From Syngnathus acus (Eukaryota > Chordata > Actinopteri > Syngnathiformes > Syngnathidae): a stretch of 64,000 bases of DNA. The first letter of the stretch is position 1, and every line of letters begins with the position of its first letter. This document shows positions 1-10,657 of this stretch, one piece after another. Position numbers and translations under genes: made by a program. The stretch is from positions 2,282,500-2,346,499 of the forward strand of contig NC_051098.1 in assembly GCF_901709675.1 (NCBI RefSeq), written 5' to 3'. The notes under the pieces are model-generated. The model did no database searches. It was not told where the DNA came from and worked only from the letters and a program-made list of their open reading frames with translations.

Positions 1-52
1 GTGGGTTTATTTGTTTGTTTGTTTTTGTGCGTGTTCGCTTCGCTTGAGTTCA

Positions 53-417
53 TCCATCCATCCATTTTCTGTACCGCTTAGTCCCCACGGGGGTCGCGGG
101 CGTGCCGGAGCCTATCCCAGCCGTCATCGGGCAGTAGGCGGGGGACACCCTGAACCGGTTGCCAGCCAATCGCAGGGCACACAGAGACAAACAACCATAC
201 GCACTCGCACTCACACCTAGGGACAATTTGGAGTGCTCAATCGGCCTACCAAGCATGTTTTTGGGTTGTGGGAGGAAACCGGAGTGCCCGGAGAAAACCC
301 ACGCGGGCCCGGGGAGAACATGCAAACTCCACACAGGGAGGGCCGGAGGTGTAATCGAACTCGCACCCTCTTAACTGTGAGGCGGACGTGCTACCCAGTG
401 CACCACCGAGCCGCCCT
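53..417 (-). mobile_element. tRNA-derived SINE (family A), full length
   Basis: On the minus strand the element starts at its tRNA-like head (about 417 downward) with an A-box-like TGGTGCACTGG and a B-box-like GGTTCGATTAC, and ends in a short (ATGG)n tail. It is flanked by a 12-bp direct repeat CGCTTGAGTTCA at 41-52 and 418-429, the target duplication of retroposition. The same family recurs at 6333, 12744, 15606, 24226, 54499 and 58076. The ORFs inside it are not genes. Confidence 0.85.
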
Positions 418-505
418 CGCTTGAGTTCAATATGGTATTTTCGTCAAACGCTGCGTGTTCGCTCAGCTTGAGTTCAATATGGTATTTTCGTCAAACGCAC
501 ATGCC
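418..505. repeat. Short direct repeat of about 46 bp
   Basis: The stretch with TTGAGTTCAATATGG and TATTTTCGTCAAACGC occurs twice in tandem (about 418-461 and 464-500), with small differences. The remaining bases to about 1030 show no gene; 930-1015 has a palindromic GAACGATTC motif, probably a decayed DNA-transposon end. Confidence 0.55.
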
Positions 506-1036
506 CATGAGGTGAAATCCCGCAAAGGAGGAGGGGCAAACCCATTCGGGGGGGGGGAATGTGGCTTTTTGCGGTACACAGTAAAGAAATGTGGCTCTTA
601 GTCTCTGACCGGTTGGCCACCCCTGCCCTAGGCTGTCGCTCTGATGAACTCACACCACTCAGAGTCTGTGCAATAACATCCTGCTGTCGCCACTTAAATG
701 TTGTTAGTTGCCAGTCACTTAAATGTCAGACAGAGGCTGAGATTAACCTGAGTCAAATTTCCTGTTTGGCATGCACAAACTTGGTCAATAAAGCTGATTC
801 TGATGTTCATTTTATTTACAGATCGAAGTTACCTTAGCCAACATGCTACAAGCTAACGATTGTCTAACGCGGTTTTTCTTTATTTGTATTTCAGTTTTAC
901 GATGATCGAAAGTGGGCAATGATTTGAGGCCATTCCTCAATAAATCAGCATTTATAACGATTCGGTGAACGATTCTTTTGAACGATGATTCTAAAGATTC
1001 AGTTCACTCAAAAGAACTGGAATGCACGTCACTACT

Positions 1037-1490
1037 GTTTGGGCGTGACAAGTTTCTCTTATGAAAGGCTCTCAGCACTCAGCAGACTGGAGGGACCAGA
1101 AATCGGCAAGACAATAAAGGAATGTCAACAAGTTAGGGTCACTAAATGAAAGGCGAACTTGTATGGAGATAGATTGGGGTCAAAGGTTTTGTACTTGAAA
1201 AAAAAAATACAACAAAAAGAATATATGTAATAACGTTAGTTGATACAGACAGTTGCTCTGTTGCGACTTTCTTTCTGTACGCTGCTTTGTTAAGAAGACT
1301 GACTGATGAAAACACACCCATTTCCTGTTTGGGCGTGACAAGATTTCTCTTTTCAACGGCTCTCAACAGACTGGAAGGACCAGAAATCGGCAAGACAATA
1401 AAGGAATGTCAACAAGTTAGGGTCACTAAATGAAAGGCGAACTTGTATGGAGATAGATTGGGGTCAAAGGTTTTGTACTTGAAAAAACAA
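1037..1490. repeat. Direct duplication, about 160 bp, spaced 290 bp
   Basis: The segment beginning GTTTGGGCGTGACAAG and containing GGAATGTCAACAAGTTAGGG appears at 1037-1202 and again at 1327-1484 in the same orientation, nearly identical. No coding potential is seen. Confidence 0.7.
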
Positions 1491-1662
1491 ACTCGTATTT
1501 GAAAAAAAAAACTTTAATCTGAAAATAAACGTGCTGATCTTAAAACTTGAAAAAACAAAACAATGTATTCAAAATAAAAATACTTGTTAGTACAGAAGAG
1601 GATTAGGGCCAGTGAAGAAAAAAAAGGGGGTGACAGGATTTTTTTCTCAGAATTCTGACTTT

Positions 1663-1957
1663 AAAGTTAAAGTCCCAATGATCGTCACACACATCTGGGT
1701 GTGGTGAAATTTGTCCTCTGCATTTCCCCATGTGATTTTAATCCATCCCCTGGGGGAGAGGAGAGCAGTGAGCAGCAGCGGTGCCGCGCTCGGGAATCAT
1801 TTGGTGATCTAACCCCCCAATTCCAACCCTTCATGCTGAGTGCCAAGCAGGGAGGCAATGGGTCACATTTTTATAGTCTTTGGTATGACCCGGCCGGGGT
1901 TTGAACCCACAACCTTCCAGTCTCAGGGCGGACACTCTACCACTATGCCACTGAGCT
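1663..1957 (-). mobile_element. tRNA-derived SINE (family B, AFC-like)
   Basis: Read on the minus strand it has an A-box-like TGGCATAGTGG, a B-box-like GGTTCAAACCC, a conserved body and the tail GATCATTGGGACTTTAA. It resembles the AFC-type SINEs described in cichlids and relatives; the family name is from memory. A full plus-strand copy lies at 46436-46745 and a head-less copy at 9290-9476. Confidence 0.75.
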
Positions 1958-2063
1958 AGTAGGAGGATTCCCACTTTTAAGTCAGAATTCTGACTTTATT
2001 CTCAGAATATCTGACATCGTACCAGGAGTGAGAACATTATTATTAAAAACAACTTTATACAAT

Positions 2064-2525
2064 AGTTGAAGGACATTTACACCTCCCATCTCACCCGCAA
2101 GGCGACCAAGATCGTGAGTGATGTGAGTCACCCCGCTCACTCTTTGTTTGAACTTCTGCCCTCTGGGAGGCGGTACAGGAGCCTGCGCTCCCGCACCATC
2201 AGACTATCCAACAGCTTCGTACTCCAGGCTGTTAGGATCCTGAACTCGCTCCCCCTTTCAGCGTAGCGTCCTGTTCTTGCTGTATGCGCACTGGCTCGGT
2301 TTTGCCCCTCTTATTTAATGGGTTATTGGTCTGTTATTTATTCATCGCTCATTTTATTTTGTTTATTATTTATTATTTATGGTTTGTGCCTTCTTGTTTT
2401 TGTTTTGTGTCGCCTACTTGTATGTCTCGTCACCGTGGGATGGAGGAAACGGAATTTCGGTTTCTTTGTGTGTCTTGACATATGAAGGGATTGACGATAA
2501 AGCTGACTTTGACTTTGACTTTGAC
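2064..2525 (+). mobile_element. L2-like LINE, 3' end fragment
   Basis: Encodes only the last 66 residues of the L2 reverse-transcriptase ORF (ends in ILNSLPLSA at 2266), followed by the 3' UTR and the typical tail of GACTTT repeats. It matches the 3' part of the longer copy at 58209-59385. 5'-truncated, as expected for incomplete target-primed reverse transcription. Confidence 0.8.
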
Positions 2526-3292
2526 AATAAACATACCATCATAAAGTCATATTTTCAAAATGCCCACTTTTGTGTTTGTCAGATTGTCATTGTTTTTCTT
2601 TTGTTGTGCAGCTGAAGTGACTGATGGAAGGTGCAACTCAACCAGTGCCTGAAAAGCCAAGCTGTCGCTCTGATGAACTCAAACCACTCAGAGTCTCAGA
2701 GACATCACTGTGCAATAACATTCTGCTCTTGCCACTTAAATGTTGTTAGTCACCTGAATGTTGTTAATCACTTAAATGTTGTACAGAGGCTGAGATCAAC
2801 CGGAGTCAGAGACCGTAGGTGACCTGAGCAGCTCCCTCAGTCAGAAAATGAGAACTCCCCACTGCAGGAAGGAGCGCTTTAGAAGTTCATTCATCCCCAT
2901 GGCAGTTAAGACTATACAATATATTGGGATGTCATGAGCCACTGAGTCACCCAACCTCATCACTTTGCCATCACTGTCCTCACCTTATGCACACAATACA
3001 CTTTAAATATTTATACTGCATATACAATAACATTGATGCTCATACTTCTACTCATAATGCATATTGTGTATGCTGTATACAAAATTCTGATCATGGATAT
3101 CTGTAAATTATTTTATGTATATAATTTCTCTTGATGGTGTATTCTTGTTTACTGTATTACATACTATATTGCTGTTCGCATTCTTTTTTTTTTCTTTTGC
3201 TATGCTGGGCTACTGAAACGAGCAACCTTCTTATCTTTTATCGAACGTGTGAGCGTGTCAGCACGTAAAACTTACCACTTCATAGAGGAACC
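2526..3292. other. Intergenic, no gene seen
   Basis: Contains scattered L2-tail-like and AT-rich sequence, with a short motif repeat around 2740-2790. No ORF with recognisable similarity. Confidence 0.4.
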
Positions 3293-3709
3293 TGTCATGC
3301 AGCCGCATGACCAGGACCCTGGACAGCTCATCTTTCCTGCCCATCCCGTCAGCGGCAATCACAACGATTGCCCGCACCTGCGGCTTTTCCACACCTGCTC
3401 CAAGCTCGTTAGCCGCTCTATATAAACCCTGCACACGCAGCCTTCTCTGTCTGTCCCGCATTGCTATCCCGTCCTGTCCATTGCCAGGACTGACTCACGC
3501 AGCTCATGTTCCATTGCTTGTCTGCTTGTCTTTTGCCGTGTGTCTGTGTCGTTATCTGTCCAGGTGCGACTTTCTGCTACTCCCTGACCACTTTGTCCTT
3601 GCCAGCTTCGCTGACTCATCCGCTCCAGCACCAGTGATCCACTTCCCCTTTCCCTCCCACTCAATAAAGACGCGAGTACTGTGATGGTTGTCCTGTCTGT
3701 TCTGCCACA
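3293..3709 (+). mobile_element. Solo LTR
   Basis: The segment starts TGTCATGC and ends GCCACA (TG...CA), with a 6-bp direct repeat GGAACC at 3287-3292 and 3710-3715. It has a TATA box TATATAAA at 3419-3426 and a polyadenylation signal AATAAA at 3663-3668, the order expected for U3-R-U5. No internal gag/pol lies beside it, so it is probably the product of LTR-LTR recombination. Gypsy or ERV class cannot be decided from the LTR alone. Confidence 0.7.
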
Positions 3710-3798
3710 GGAACCATATCATGCTAAATTAACTCTTTTTTTTTTTTTAGCTGTTAGACATGAAAATATATATATAAAAAAATAAATATAAAAATATA

Positions 3799-3929
3799 CA
3801 GTGCCTTGCGAAAGTATTCGGCCCCCTTGAACCTTTCAACATTTCGCCACATTTCAGGCTTCAAACATAAAGATAAAAAATTTAAATTTTTTGTCAAGAA
3901 TCAAGAAGTGGGCCACAATCGTTTATTTC
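3799..3929 (+). mobile_element. Tc1-like left terminus fragment
   Basis: 131 bp matching the left end of the Tc1-like family found complete at 43007-44608 and 35325-36825. It breaks off after GGGCCACAATCG and is joined directly to the duplicated unit. No transposase remains. Confidence 0.8.
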
Positions 3930-4689
3930 CATTTTAACGCAATTCAGCAGATTTATTGGTTTAGAGATGCAAGTATGTCATGAAAACAGCAGAGGTGGGC
4001 ATTCATTTTCAAAACAATGCATGTGGGTGCGCGCCACTGTGAAGGCTTGAATCAAGGGAATGACAATTGACAAATGGACGTCAGCAGTGGCAGAAGCCCC
4101 TTTTTTTTAACCCATTTAAGATAGGAGCGCATTACCACATTTCACCCACTAGAGAACGCTGTTAAGCAGTTTTACCTCTAAGACCGGGAATGTAGATACA
4201 TTTTGTTTTCCTTGACCCCCGGATCTGGAAAAACTGAAAAAACTCAGAGGACTTTGGACAGGAAGGCTAGTTCGATTTGTTTGGGGAACAAGGCCAAACC
4301 AAAGCAAATGAATTGCAATGTTCTATTTACTGTTTGTTTCAGTTCATCTAGTAGCCAAAGAAATGCATCAAAATTAACACACGACAGCGCCGTTGGTTCC
4401 CCAGTATGGTATATGTATAAATTTCTAAATAAGTGACGACGCGCTTGAAGACTTCGAACCAGGTGAACCATCAGATCGGGGTTTGTGGCCACAAAAATGT
4501 TTGTGGACAATGGGGAAAAAGAAGAATTTTGAAGGCTTTGAGTCAGAATGGCGGACTAATTTTGATTGAGGCTGTTTTAAACGCACGAAGCCCCAGTGAT
4601 AAAGGTACAATTTTCAAAACTATATTGACTTTATGCGAAAGTCACAAGTGTTCCACCAACACTTCAGGTTTACGGGATGAATTTCCAGC

Positions 4690-4990
4690 AACACTTCAGG
4701 TTTACGGGAGTGCTTCTAAAGTCATCCTTACGTTTTAGAGGCCTGAATGTGCTACATAAAGGACGGACAGACGAACAGATGTTTGTTTATACTATTAATA
4801 AAGATGGATTGACACTGATAAAAGGCATTATCTTGCAAACTAGCTCACTTTATGAACCCCACACCGTGAGGAATCTAGCAGATGTCCGAAAGGAAGCTGA
4901 GAGTGGCTGTTGTGACTGACAACGCTCGCAACATGGATGCAGACGTAAGAGAGGGTGGTTGTGAGCTCCACATTAAGTGCTCCTTGTGCA
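4690..4990 (+). pseudogene. hAT transposase fragment (unit 1)
   Basis: Broken reading frames resemble the catalytic core of ZBED1-like hAT transposases: residues like [13 protein letters not shown] in one frame, then [14 protein letters not shown] in another, which would hold the catalytic Asp. Frameshifts and stops separate them. The same fragment is repeated at 13402-13702 in unit 2. Confidence 0.5.
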
Positions 4991-5008
4991 GCATGCACTA
5001 TATATCTA

Positions 5009-5619
5009 CCGTAATTTTCCATGTATAATACGCCCCCATGCATAATACGCACCCTAAAACTGGCATGTTGATGCTGGAAAAAAGCCTGTACCCACGTATA
5101 ATACGCAGCCAAATTTTGACTCTTACTTAAGTCCGTAAACTTCAACAGCTTATCCTCATAGTCCTGTGGTAATTTTTGCGACACTGAAGTCCTCCTCCTA
5201 ATTGAAATGTCATTGCGCCTCATGAATAAGTAGCACCACTTTGGAGAGGCTCTGAAGTTTGAATCCGGGTGGTCTCTCTTTATCCATTTCATAGCCAAAG
5301 TTCTAATGTCAATAGTGCTGATGGCTATTCCACCAACTCTTCTCTCCCTAATGAACTCCACCAATTGTTCCTCAACATGTGGATACTGTGCTTTCTTTCC
5401 TCTTCCAGGTGCTCTTGCTGAAGCCTTCGCTGTATCAAATTGATTTTTTTTCTTCCTCCAGAGTCTTATGTTTGATTCATTGACATCAAATTGGCGCGCA
5501 GCTGCCCTATTGCCTAATTCTTCTGCCACTTCAAAGACTTTCTTTCGAAATGCTATACTATAACTTGCTCTCTTAACCATTTTGCTGAAACTGCTAATTA
5601 AACTGAACTCTCGCTCTTT
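5009..5619 (-). mobile_element. pogo-like DNA transposon, right part lost
   Basis: Starts at a TA with the terminus CCGTAATTTTCCATGTATAA and carries an internal GTATAATACGC motif. It ends abruptly at about 5619 against a palindromic repeat, so one terminus is lost. The 500-bp elements at 7206-7706 and 16490-16983 have closely similar termini and share sub-terminal sequence, so they look like short derivatives of this family. Absent from unit 2. Confidence 0.65.
5109..5580 (-). pseudogene. pogo-like transposase, N-terminal part
   Basis: From ATG at 5580 the frame encodes about 155 transposase-like residues: a helix-turn-helix of the pogo/CENP-B kind (SYSIAFRKKVFEVAEELGNR, then NESNIRLWRKKKNQF) and a second DNA-binding region ending near SVSQKLPQDYEDKLLKF. 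The DDE catalytic domain is missing; the frame runs on into the element terminus. DNA-binding remnant of a non-autonomous copy. Confidence 0.65.
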
Positions 5620-5676
5620 AAAAGTTTGGGGTCACCCAAACAATTTTGTGACCCCAAACTTTTGAACGGTAGTGTA
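5620..5676. repeat. Palindromic MITE, left arm truncated
   Basis: Remnant of the 70-bp palindrome seen complete at 13861-13930 and 14095-14164 (arm TACACTACCGTTCAAAAG...). The first 14 bases of the left arm are missing where it meets the pogo-like element. Confidence 0.7.
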
Positions 5677-5753
5677 CTTTGATTATACACGATTTTCTAA
5701 CGTGTTTTTTTGTCATGGTCACCAATTTTTCATCCTAAATACATTTTCAAGTA

Positions 5754-6154
5754 CCGTACTTTCTGCACAATAAGGCACATTTAAAAGCCTTTAATATTCT
5801 CAAAAAAAAAACCAAGGTGCACCTTATAAAAAGGCGCACCTTGTTTTTTTGTGTGGACCAAATTACAAAATCTGTAAAGTTGTTGTTTTGTGTGGCTTCC
5901 GTATTGTACAGACGTAATAGAAGTTTGTCCTCTCCAGACTTAAAGGAGGGTCAGTCACCCTCCATACAGCAGACCAGGAGGCAACTGCTTGGCTTAGGGA
6001 CTTTGCATTCGCTAAATAAATAAACAGGCGTAATATGAAGACCCAATGAACCAATCAGAGGACATTACATTTTACGTAGATCGGGGCAAAAAAACAATCA
6101 GGACTGTACGTAACGCGTAGAGTTTGTACCTCCGTCGCCATTGATAAACAAATA
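5754..6154. mobile_element. pogo-like MITE, left part (unit 1)
   Basis: Begins at a TA with CCGTACTTTCTGCACAATAA, one of many elements here with CCGTATTTTCCGnnCTATAA-like termini and GGCGCACC sub-terminal motifs. It is cut by the element starting at 6155. The unit 2 copy starts at 14242. Confidence 0.6.
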
Positions 6155-6262
6155 CAGTAATCCCTCGTTTATCGCAGATAATTGGTTCCAAATACCACCC
6201 GCGATAAGTGACATTTTTATCTCTACATTTTTTGTGTCAATAAATGTATATGAAACCATTTA
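6155..6262. mobile_element. Left terminus of a CAGTAATCCCTCG-type element
   Basis: CAGTAATCCCTCGTTTATCG is the left end of an element whose matching inverted right end is present only in the unit 2 copy (20278). Unit 1 therefore lacks the right half. Confidence 0.65.
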
Positions 6263-6332
6263 CAGTGCCTTGGGAAAGTATTCGGCCCCCTTGAACCTTT
6301 CAACATTTCGCCACATTTCAGGCTTCAAACAT

Positions 6333-6751
6333 CCATCCATCCATCCATCCATCCATCCATCCATCCATCCATCCATCCATCCATCCATCCATCCATCCAT
6401 TTTCTGAACCGCTTAGTCCCCACGGGGGTCGCGGGAGTGCTGGAGCCTATCCCAGCCGTCATCGGGCAGTAGGCGGGGGACACCCTGAACCGGTTGCCAG
6501 CCGATCGCAGGGCACACAGAGACAAACAACCATTTGCACTCGCACTCACACCTAGGGACAATTTGGAGTCTTCAATCGGCCTACCAAGCATGTTTTTGGG
6601 ATGTGGGAGGAAACCGGAGTGCCCGGAGAAAACCCACGCGGGCCCGGGGAGAACATGCAAACTCCACACAGGGAGGGCCGGAGGTGGAATCGAACCCGCA
6701 CCCTCCTAACTGTGAGGCGGACGTGCTACCCAGTGGCCCACCGAGCCGCCT
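6333..6751 (-). mobile_element. SINE family A inside a Tc1 end, with (CATC)n
   Basis: Flanked by the direct repeat GGCTTCAAACAT (6321-6332 and 6752-6763). The SINE tail is expanded to about 17 CATC units (6331-6399). The same insertion with the same target duplication is present in unit 2 (15606-16031), so it predates the duplication. Confidence 0.85.
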
Positions 6752-7081
6752 GGCTTCAAACATAAAGATATAAAATTTAAATTTTTTGTCAAGAATCAAC
6801 AAATGGGCCACAATCGTGAAGTGGAACGAAATTTATTGGATAATTTAAACTTTTTTAACAAATAAAAAACTGAAAAGTGGGGCGTGCAATATTATTCGGC
6901 CCCTTTACTTTCAGTGCAGCAAACTCACTCCAGAAGTTCAGTGAGGATCTTTGAATGATCCAATGTTGTCCTAAATGACTGATGATGATAAATAGAATGC
7001 ACCTGTGTGTAATCAAGTCTCCGTATAAATGCACCTACTCTTTGATAGTCTCAGGGTTCTGCTTAAAGCGCAGAGAGAACC

Positions 7082-8591
7082 ATGAAGACAAAGGAACACA
7101 CCAGGCAGGTCCGAGATACCGTTGTGGAGAAGTTTAAAGCCGGATTTGGATACAAAAAGATTTCCCAAGCTTTAAACATCTCAAGGAGCACTGTGCAAGC
7201 AATTACCGTTTTTTCCATGTATAATGCGCAAACTTTAACTAATTTATTGTCCTAAAATCTGGGGTGCGCATTATACATGGGCACAATTTTTCTTTTTTTT
7301 CTTTTTTTTTTTTTAATCCGGATATCATACGGAGGCCGCCATTACAGATGCGCTTTCTTCTCTGCTGTTCACTTCAAACACGCTCCATACGAATACAATG
7401 CTCTCGTATCAGACGCTTGCTTGATAACCTGCTCGTTTGCTGTCACAATGTACCCTACACAAATCCGAAACATTTCTTTGCTATTGAGTTTGCTAGCGCA
7501 TGCGCAGTGATACTGACCGGCAGAATAACATCCGGTTGTTCCCAAAGATGATCTTTTTTCTGAAATAATTTTACGTTTACGGACTTAAGTAGGAGTCAAA
7601 ATTTGGGTGCGTATTATACATGGGTACAGGCTTTTTTCCAGCATCAACATGCCATTTTTAGGGTGCGTATTATACATGGGGGCGCATTATACATGGAAAA
7701 AAACGGTATATTGAAATGGAAGGAGTATCAGACCACTGCAAATCTACCAAGACCCGGCCGTCCCTCCAAACTTTCATCTCAAACAAGGAGAAGATTGATC
7801 AGAGATGCAGCCAAGAGGCCCATGATCACTCTGGATGAACTGCAGATAACTACAGCTGAGGTGGGAGAGTCTGTCCATAGGACAACAATCAGTCGTGCAC
7901 TGCACAAATCTGGCCTTTATGGAAGAGTGGCAAGAAGAAAGCCATTTCTCAAAGATATCCATAAAAAGTCTCGTTTAAAGTTTGCCACAAGCCACACCAA
8001 ACGTGGAAGAAGGTGCTCTGGTCAGATGAAACCAAAATCGAACTTTTTGGCCACAATGCAAAACGATATGTTTGGCGTAAAAGCAACACAGCTCATCACC
8101 CTGAACACACCATCCCCACTGTCAAACATGGTGGTGGCAGCATCATGGTTTGGGCCTGCTTTTCTTCAGCAGGGACAGGGAAGATGGCTAAAATTGATGG
8201 GAAGATGGATGGAGCCAAATACAGGACCAATCTGGAAGAAAACCTGTTGGAGTCTGCAAAAGACCTGAGACTGGGACGGAGATTTATCTTCCAACAGGAC
8301 AATGATCCAAAACATAAAGCCAAATCTACAATGGAATGGTTCACAAATAGACGTATCCAGGTGTTAGAATGGCCAAGTCAAAGTCCAGACCTGAATCCAA
8401 TCGAGAATCTGTGGAAAGAGCTGAAGACTGCTGTTCACAAACGCTCTCCATCCAACCTCACTGAGCTCCAGCTGTTTTGCAAGGAAGAATGGGCAAGAAT
8501 TCCAGTCTCTCGATGTGCAAAACTGATAGAGACATACCCCAAGCGACTTGCAGCTGTAATTGCAGCAAAAGGTGGCGCTACAAAGTATTAG
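7082..8591 (+). pseudogene. Tc1-like transposase, disrupted
   Basis: ATG at 7082 starts [18 protein letters not shown], identical to the intact 339-residue transposase at 43223-44242. After about 41 codons a MITE interrupts it (7206-7706). The second part (7709-8591) keeps the second helix-turn-helix and the DD34E residues ([22 protein letters not shown]), but small deletions near 7993-8004 shift the frame, so the catalytic half reads in another frame to GATKY. Not functional. Confidence 0.9.
7206..7706. mobile_element. 501-bp MITE with TA target duplication
   Basis: Inverted termini CCGTTTTTTCCATGTATAAT / ATTATACATGGAAAAAAACGG, flanked by TA (7204-7205, 7707-7708). The uninterrupted site is seen at 35833-35840. 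Related to the pogo-like element at 5009. It contains a GCGCATGCGCAGTG motif (about 7497-7510), like an NRF1 site. The unit 2 copy is at 16490-16983. Confidence 0.85.
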
Positions 8592-8812
8592 CGCAAGGGG
8601 GCCGAATAATATTGCACGGCCCACTTTTCAGTTTTTTATTTGTTAAAAAAGTTTAAATTATCCAATAAATTTTGTTCCACTTCACGATTGTGTCCCTCTA
8701 GTTGTTGATTCTTGACAAAAAATTAAAATTTTATATCTTTATGTTTGAAGCCTGAAATGTCGCGAAATGTTGAAAGGTTCAAGGGGGCCGAATACTTTCG
8801 CAAGGCACTGTA

Positions 8813-9120
8813 TATCCCAGGTGTAGGCTGTGCAAAGAAGCCCCAGAGAGCGTGCATCATATCACAGCTTGGCGTCTGCTGCTAGTGGGCAAGGCGTACA
8901 TGGAGGAGGATAAGCAGGTAGCAGAAATATTCATTCATCATCCTTATCGTTTATCCTCATGAGGGTTGCAGGCCTGCTGGGACCTATCCCAGCGGTGTTT
9001 GGGTGGTAGGCGGCGGACAGTGAACTGGCCGCCAGCCAATCGCGGGTACCAGGAACAGTGTACCGGAACATCTGTGCCAATTTGAGGTGCCAGGTAGCTG
9101 GACGATAGAGATTTTGCAAA
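8813..9120 (+). pseudogene. LINE ORF fragment split by a SINE tail
   Basis: 8813-8930 encodes a zinc-knuckle-like stretch (CRLCKEAPESVHHITA) typical of the C-terminus of some non-LTR retrotransposon ORFs. It is interrupted by about 120 bp of diverged SINE-tail sequence (about 8930-9050) and appears to resume with VYRNICANL. Strongly decayed. Confidence 0.4.
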
Positions 9121-9214
9121 GAGGAATGGTCGAAGATCCCTCTTTCTGTATTCTCTCATTTCGAAAAACATTATAGTGTATATTGTTTTGTTGGCAAAAG
9201 GGGTTGTATTAAGT

Positions 9215-9750
9215 ATTAACATCGGGTGTGCTAGTAATTATGGCAAACTCAAGGCCCGGGGGCCAGATACGGCCCGCCACATCATTTTAGCATTAAGGGT
9301 TGGAATTGGGGGGTTAGATCACCAACTGATTCCCGAGCGCGGCACCGCTGCTGCTCACTGCTCCCCTCTCCCCCAGGGGATGGATTAAAATCACACGGGG
9401 ATGGGTTAAATGCAGAGGACAAATTTCACCACACCCAGGTGTGTGTGTGACGATCATTGGGACTTTAATCTTTAATTTTATGTGGCCCGCGAAGACAAAT
9501 TGTGCATCAAATTCGTGTGTCATTACTAGAATTGCAAATTGTCTTCACTTTTAATATCTTTTTTTAAATATTTGACCAGTCTTTACTCGTCTGATTTGAA
9601 AACGAATTACTTGTCAGTTTTCATTTGTAGCTTTTACTGTATATAATATGAAGTGCTCATACATTTATTTGGGTTGACAGTCATAATGGCCCTCCAAGAG
9701 AAGCTATGACTACAATGCGGCCCGCTACAAAAACGAGTTTGACACCCCTG
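9215..9750. mobile_element. hAT-type MITE with a nested SINE
   Basis: The right end GAGTTTGACACCCCTG and the left TGGCAAACTCAAGGCC are inverted relatives, and the body carries GGCCCGCCACATCATTTTA, a common teleost hAT-MITE sequence. A SINE (9290-9476) is inserted in it. The left terminus is diverged, so the border is approximate. Confidence 0.55.
9290..9476 (+). mobile_element. SINE family B, head missing
   Basis: Begins at CATTAAGGGTTGGAA, lacking the tRNA-like promoter region, and ends GACGATCATTGGGACTTTAA. An ATTTTA direct repeat flanks it, consistent with a 5'-truncated retroposition into the hAT MITE. Confidence 0.65.
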
Positions 9751-10360
9751 CCTTAGAGGTTGGATATCCCCCCAAAAACATCTAATTCAGAGGTGCCAAT
9801 AATTGTAGTGTATGTGTGTGCACACACATCTGAAACGGTAGCAGGTGAAATGTTGGGGAATTATGACTTCTATGTTGAAGATTTAAAATGATATTCAATT
9901 AAAATTTGCATCAGTTTTTAATATTTTCACCTACAATAATCTTGTCTGCAAATATTGTGTTGTAGCCCCGGTTATGCTGCTCAGTCGTGAGGAGACTTGA
10001 ATGCCCCCCCCTCTCAATAAATAAATAAATTGCAGGGTCTCTACAGATGCAGTGAGCTTGTACTTAGAAAATCTTTATGTATTTACAGTTATGAGATGAG
10101 AAGTTACAGAAAAAGAGTACTTATATACAGGGCTGCACAAGATGTTAAAATGAGTGCTAAAAATCACTGCATATTGATGATAGCAGAGTACAGACTATGA
10201 ACAAGGTTTATCACAAAATCTCTAGTCGTCTACACAGTATCACAAATTTCATGGGTTGTACAGTTAAAAGCCAAACATGGTGAATCTACACAAAATGCAA
10301 TGCTTCTCCAATTGAGAGACACTGAATCACACATATTTACAGATAGAGTGTATGAAAATG

Positions 10361-10657
10361 TACACTACCGTTCAAAAGGCCTGGGCTCAACCAGACAATG
10401 GCATGATGGCAATGGTGAGCGTGTTCTTCCGCCTTTCAAGAATTTTGGGCTGTTTTGAATCATGTATAGCCAGGATATCTCAAGTCAATGTTAATGCATT
10501 TTTTTTTTTTTTTTTTTAAGTCTTTTGCTTTGAAAATAAGGACAAGTGACCCCCCCACACACAAACACACACCTCTTATGTTCTGATAATAGTGCACAAA
10601 CAGTACTTTTTTTAATGGACATTTTGTGATGACCCCAAATTTGTGCGCAGTAGTGTA
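10361..10657. mobile_element. MITE of the TACACTACCGTTCAAAAG family, diverged
   Basis: Left end TACACTACCGTTCAAAAG; right end GTGCGCAGTAGTGTA is a diverged inverted copy; interior AT-rich with a T17 run. It lies just downstream of the PHF12 stop and may be in the 3' UTR or just beyond it; no convincing AATAAA is seen on the minus strand here. Confidence 0.6.

Larger units (their letters stand above)
3799..8810 (+). mobile_element. Composite unit 1, bounded by Tc1-like termini
   Basis: The segment begins with a Tc1-like left terminus (CAGTGCCTTGCGAAAG at 3799) and ends with the inverted right terminus (CTTTCGCAAGGCACTG to 8810), with TA on both outer sides. Between them is 5 kb of mixed repeats that is duplicated, nearly identical, at about 12252-18094 (unit 2). 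The duplication stops exactly at the right terminus. See the findings for interpretation. Confidence 0.6.
6263..8810 (+). mobile_element. Tc1-like element with two nested insertions (unit 1)
   Basis: Termini CAGTGCCTTGGGAAAG (left) and CTTTCGCAAGGCACTG (right) with TA on each side. A SINE is inserted in the left terminal region (6333-6751) and a 501-bp MITE inside the transposase ORF (7206-7706). Without the insertions it aligns with the 1.5-kb element at 35325-36825. Confidence 0.85.

Noticed and set aside
3307-3684. 125-codon ORF rich in Ser/Pro/Leu
   Set aside because: Lies wholly inside the solo LTR and crosses its TATA and poly(A) signals; no recognisable domain.
6325-6669. 114-codon minus-strand ORF with an MDGWMDGW repeat
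   Set aside because: Translation of the (CATC)n run and SINE body; copies occur at every SINE of this family.
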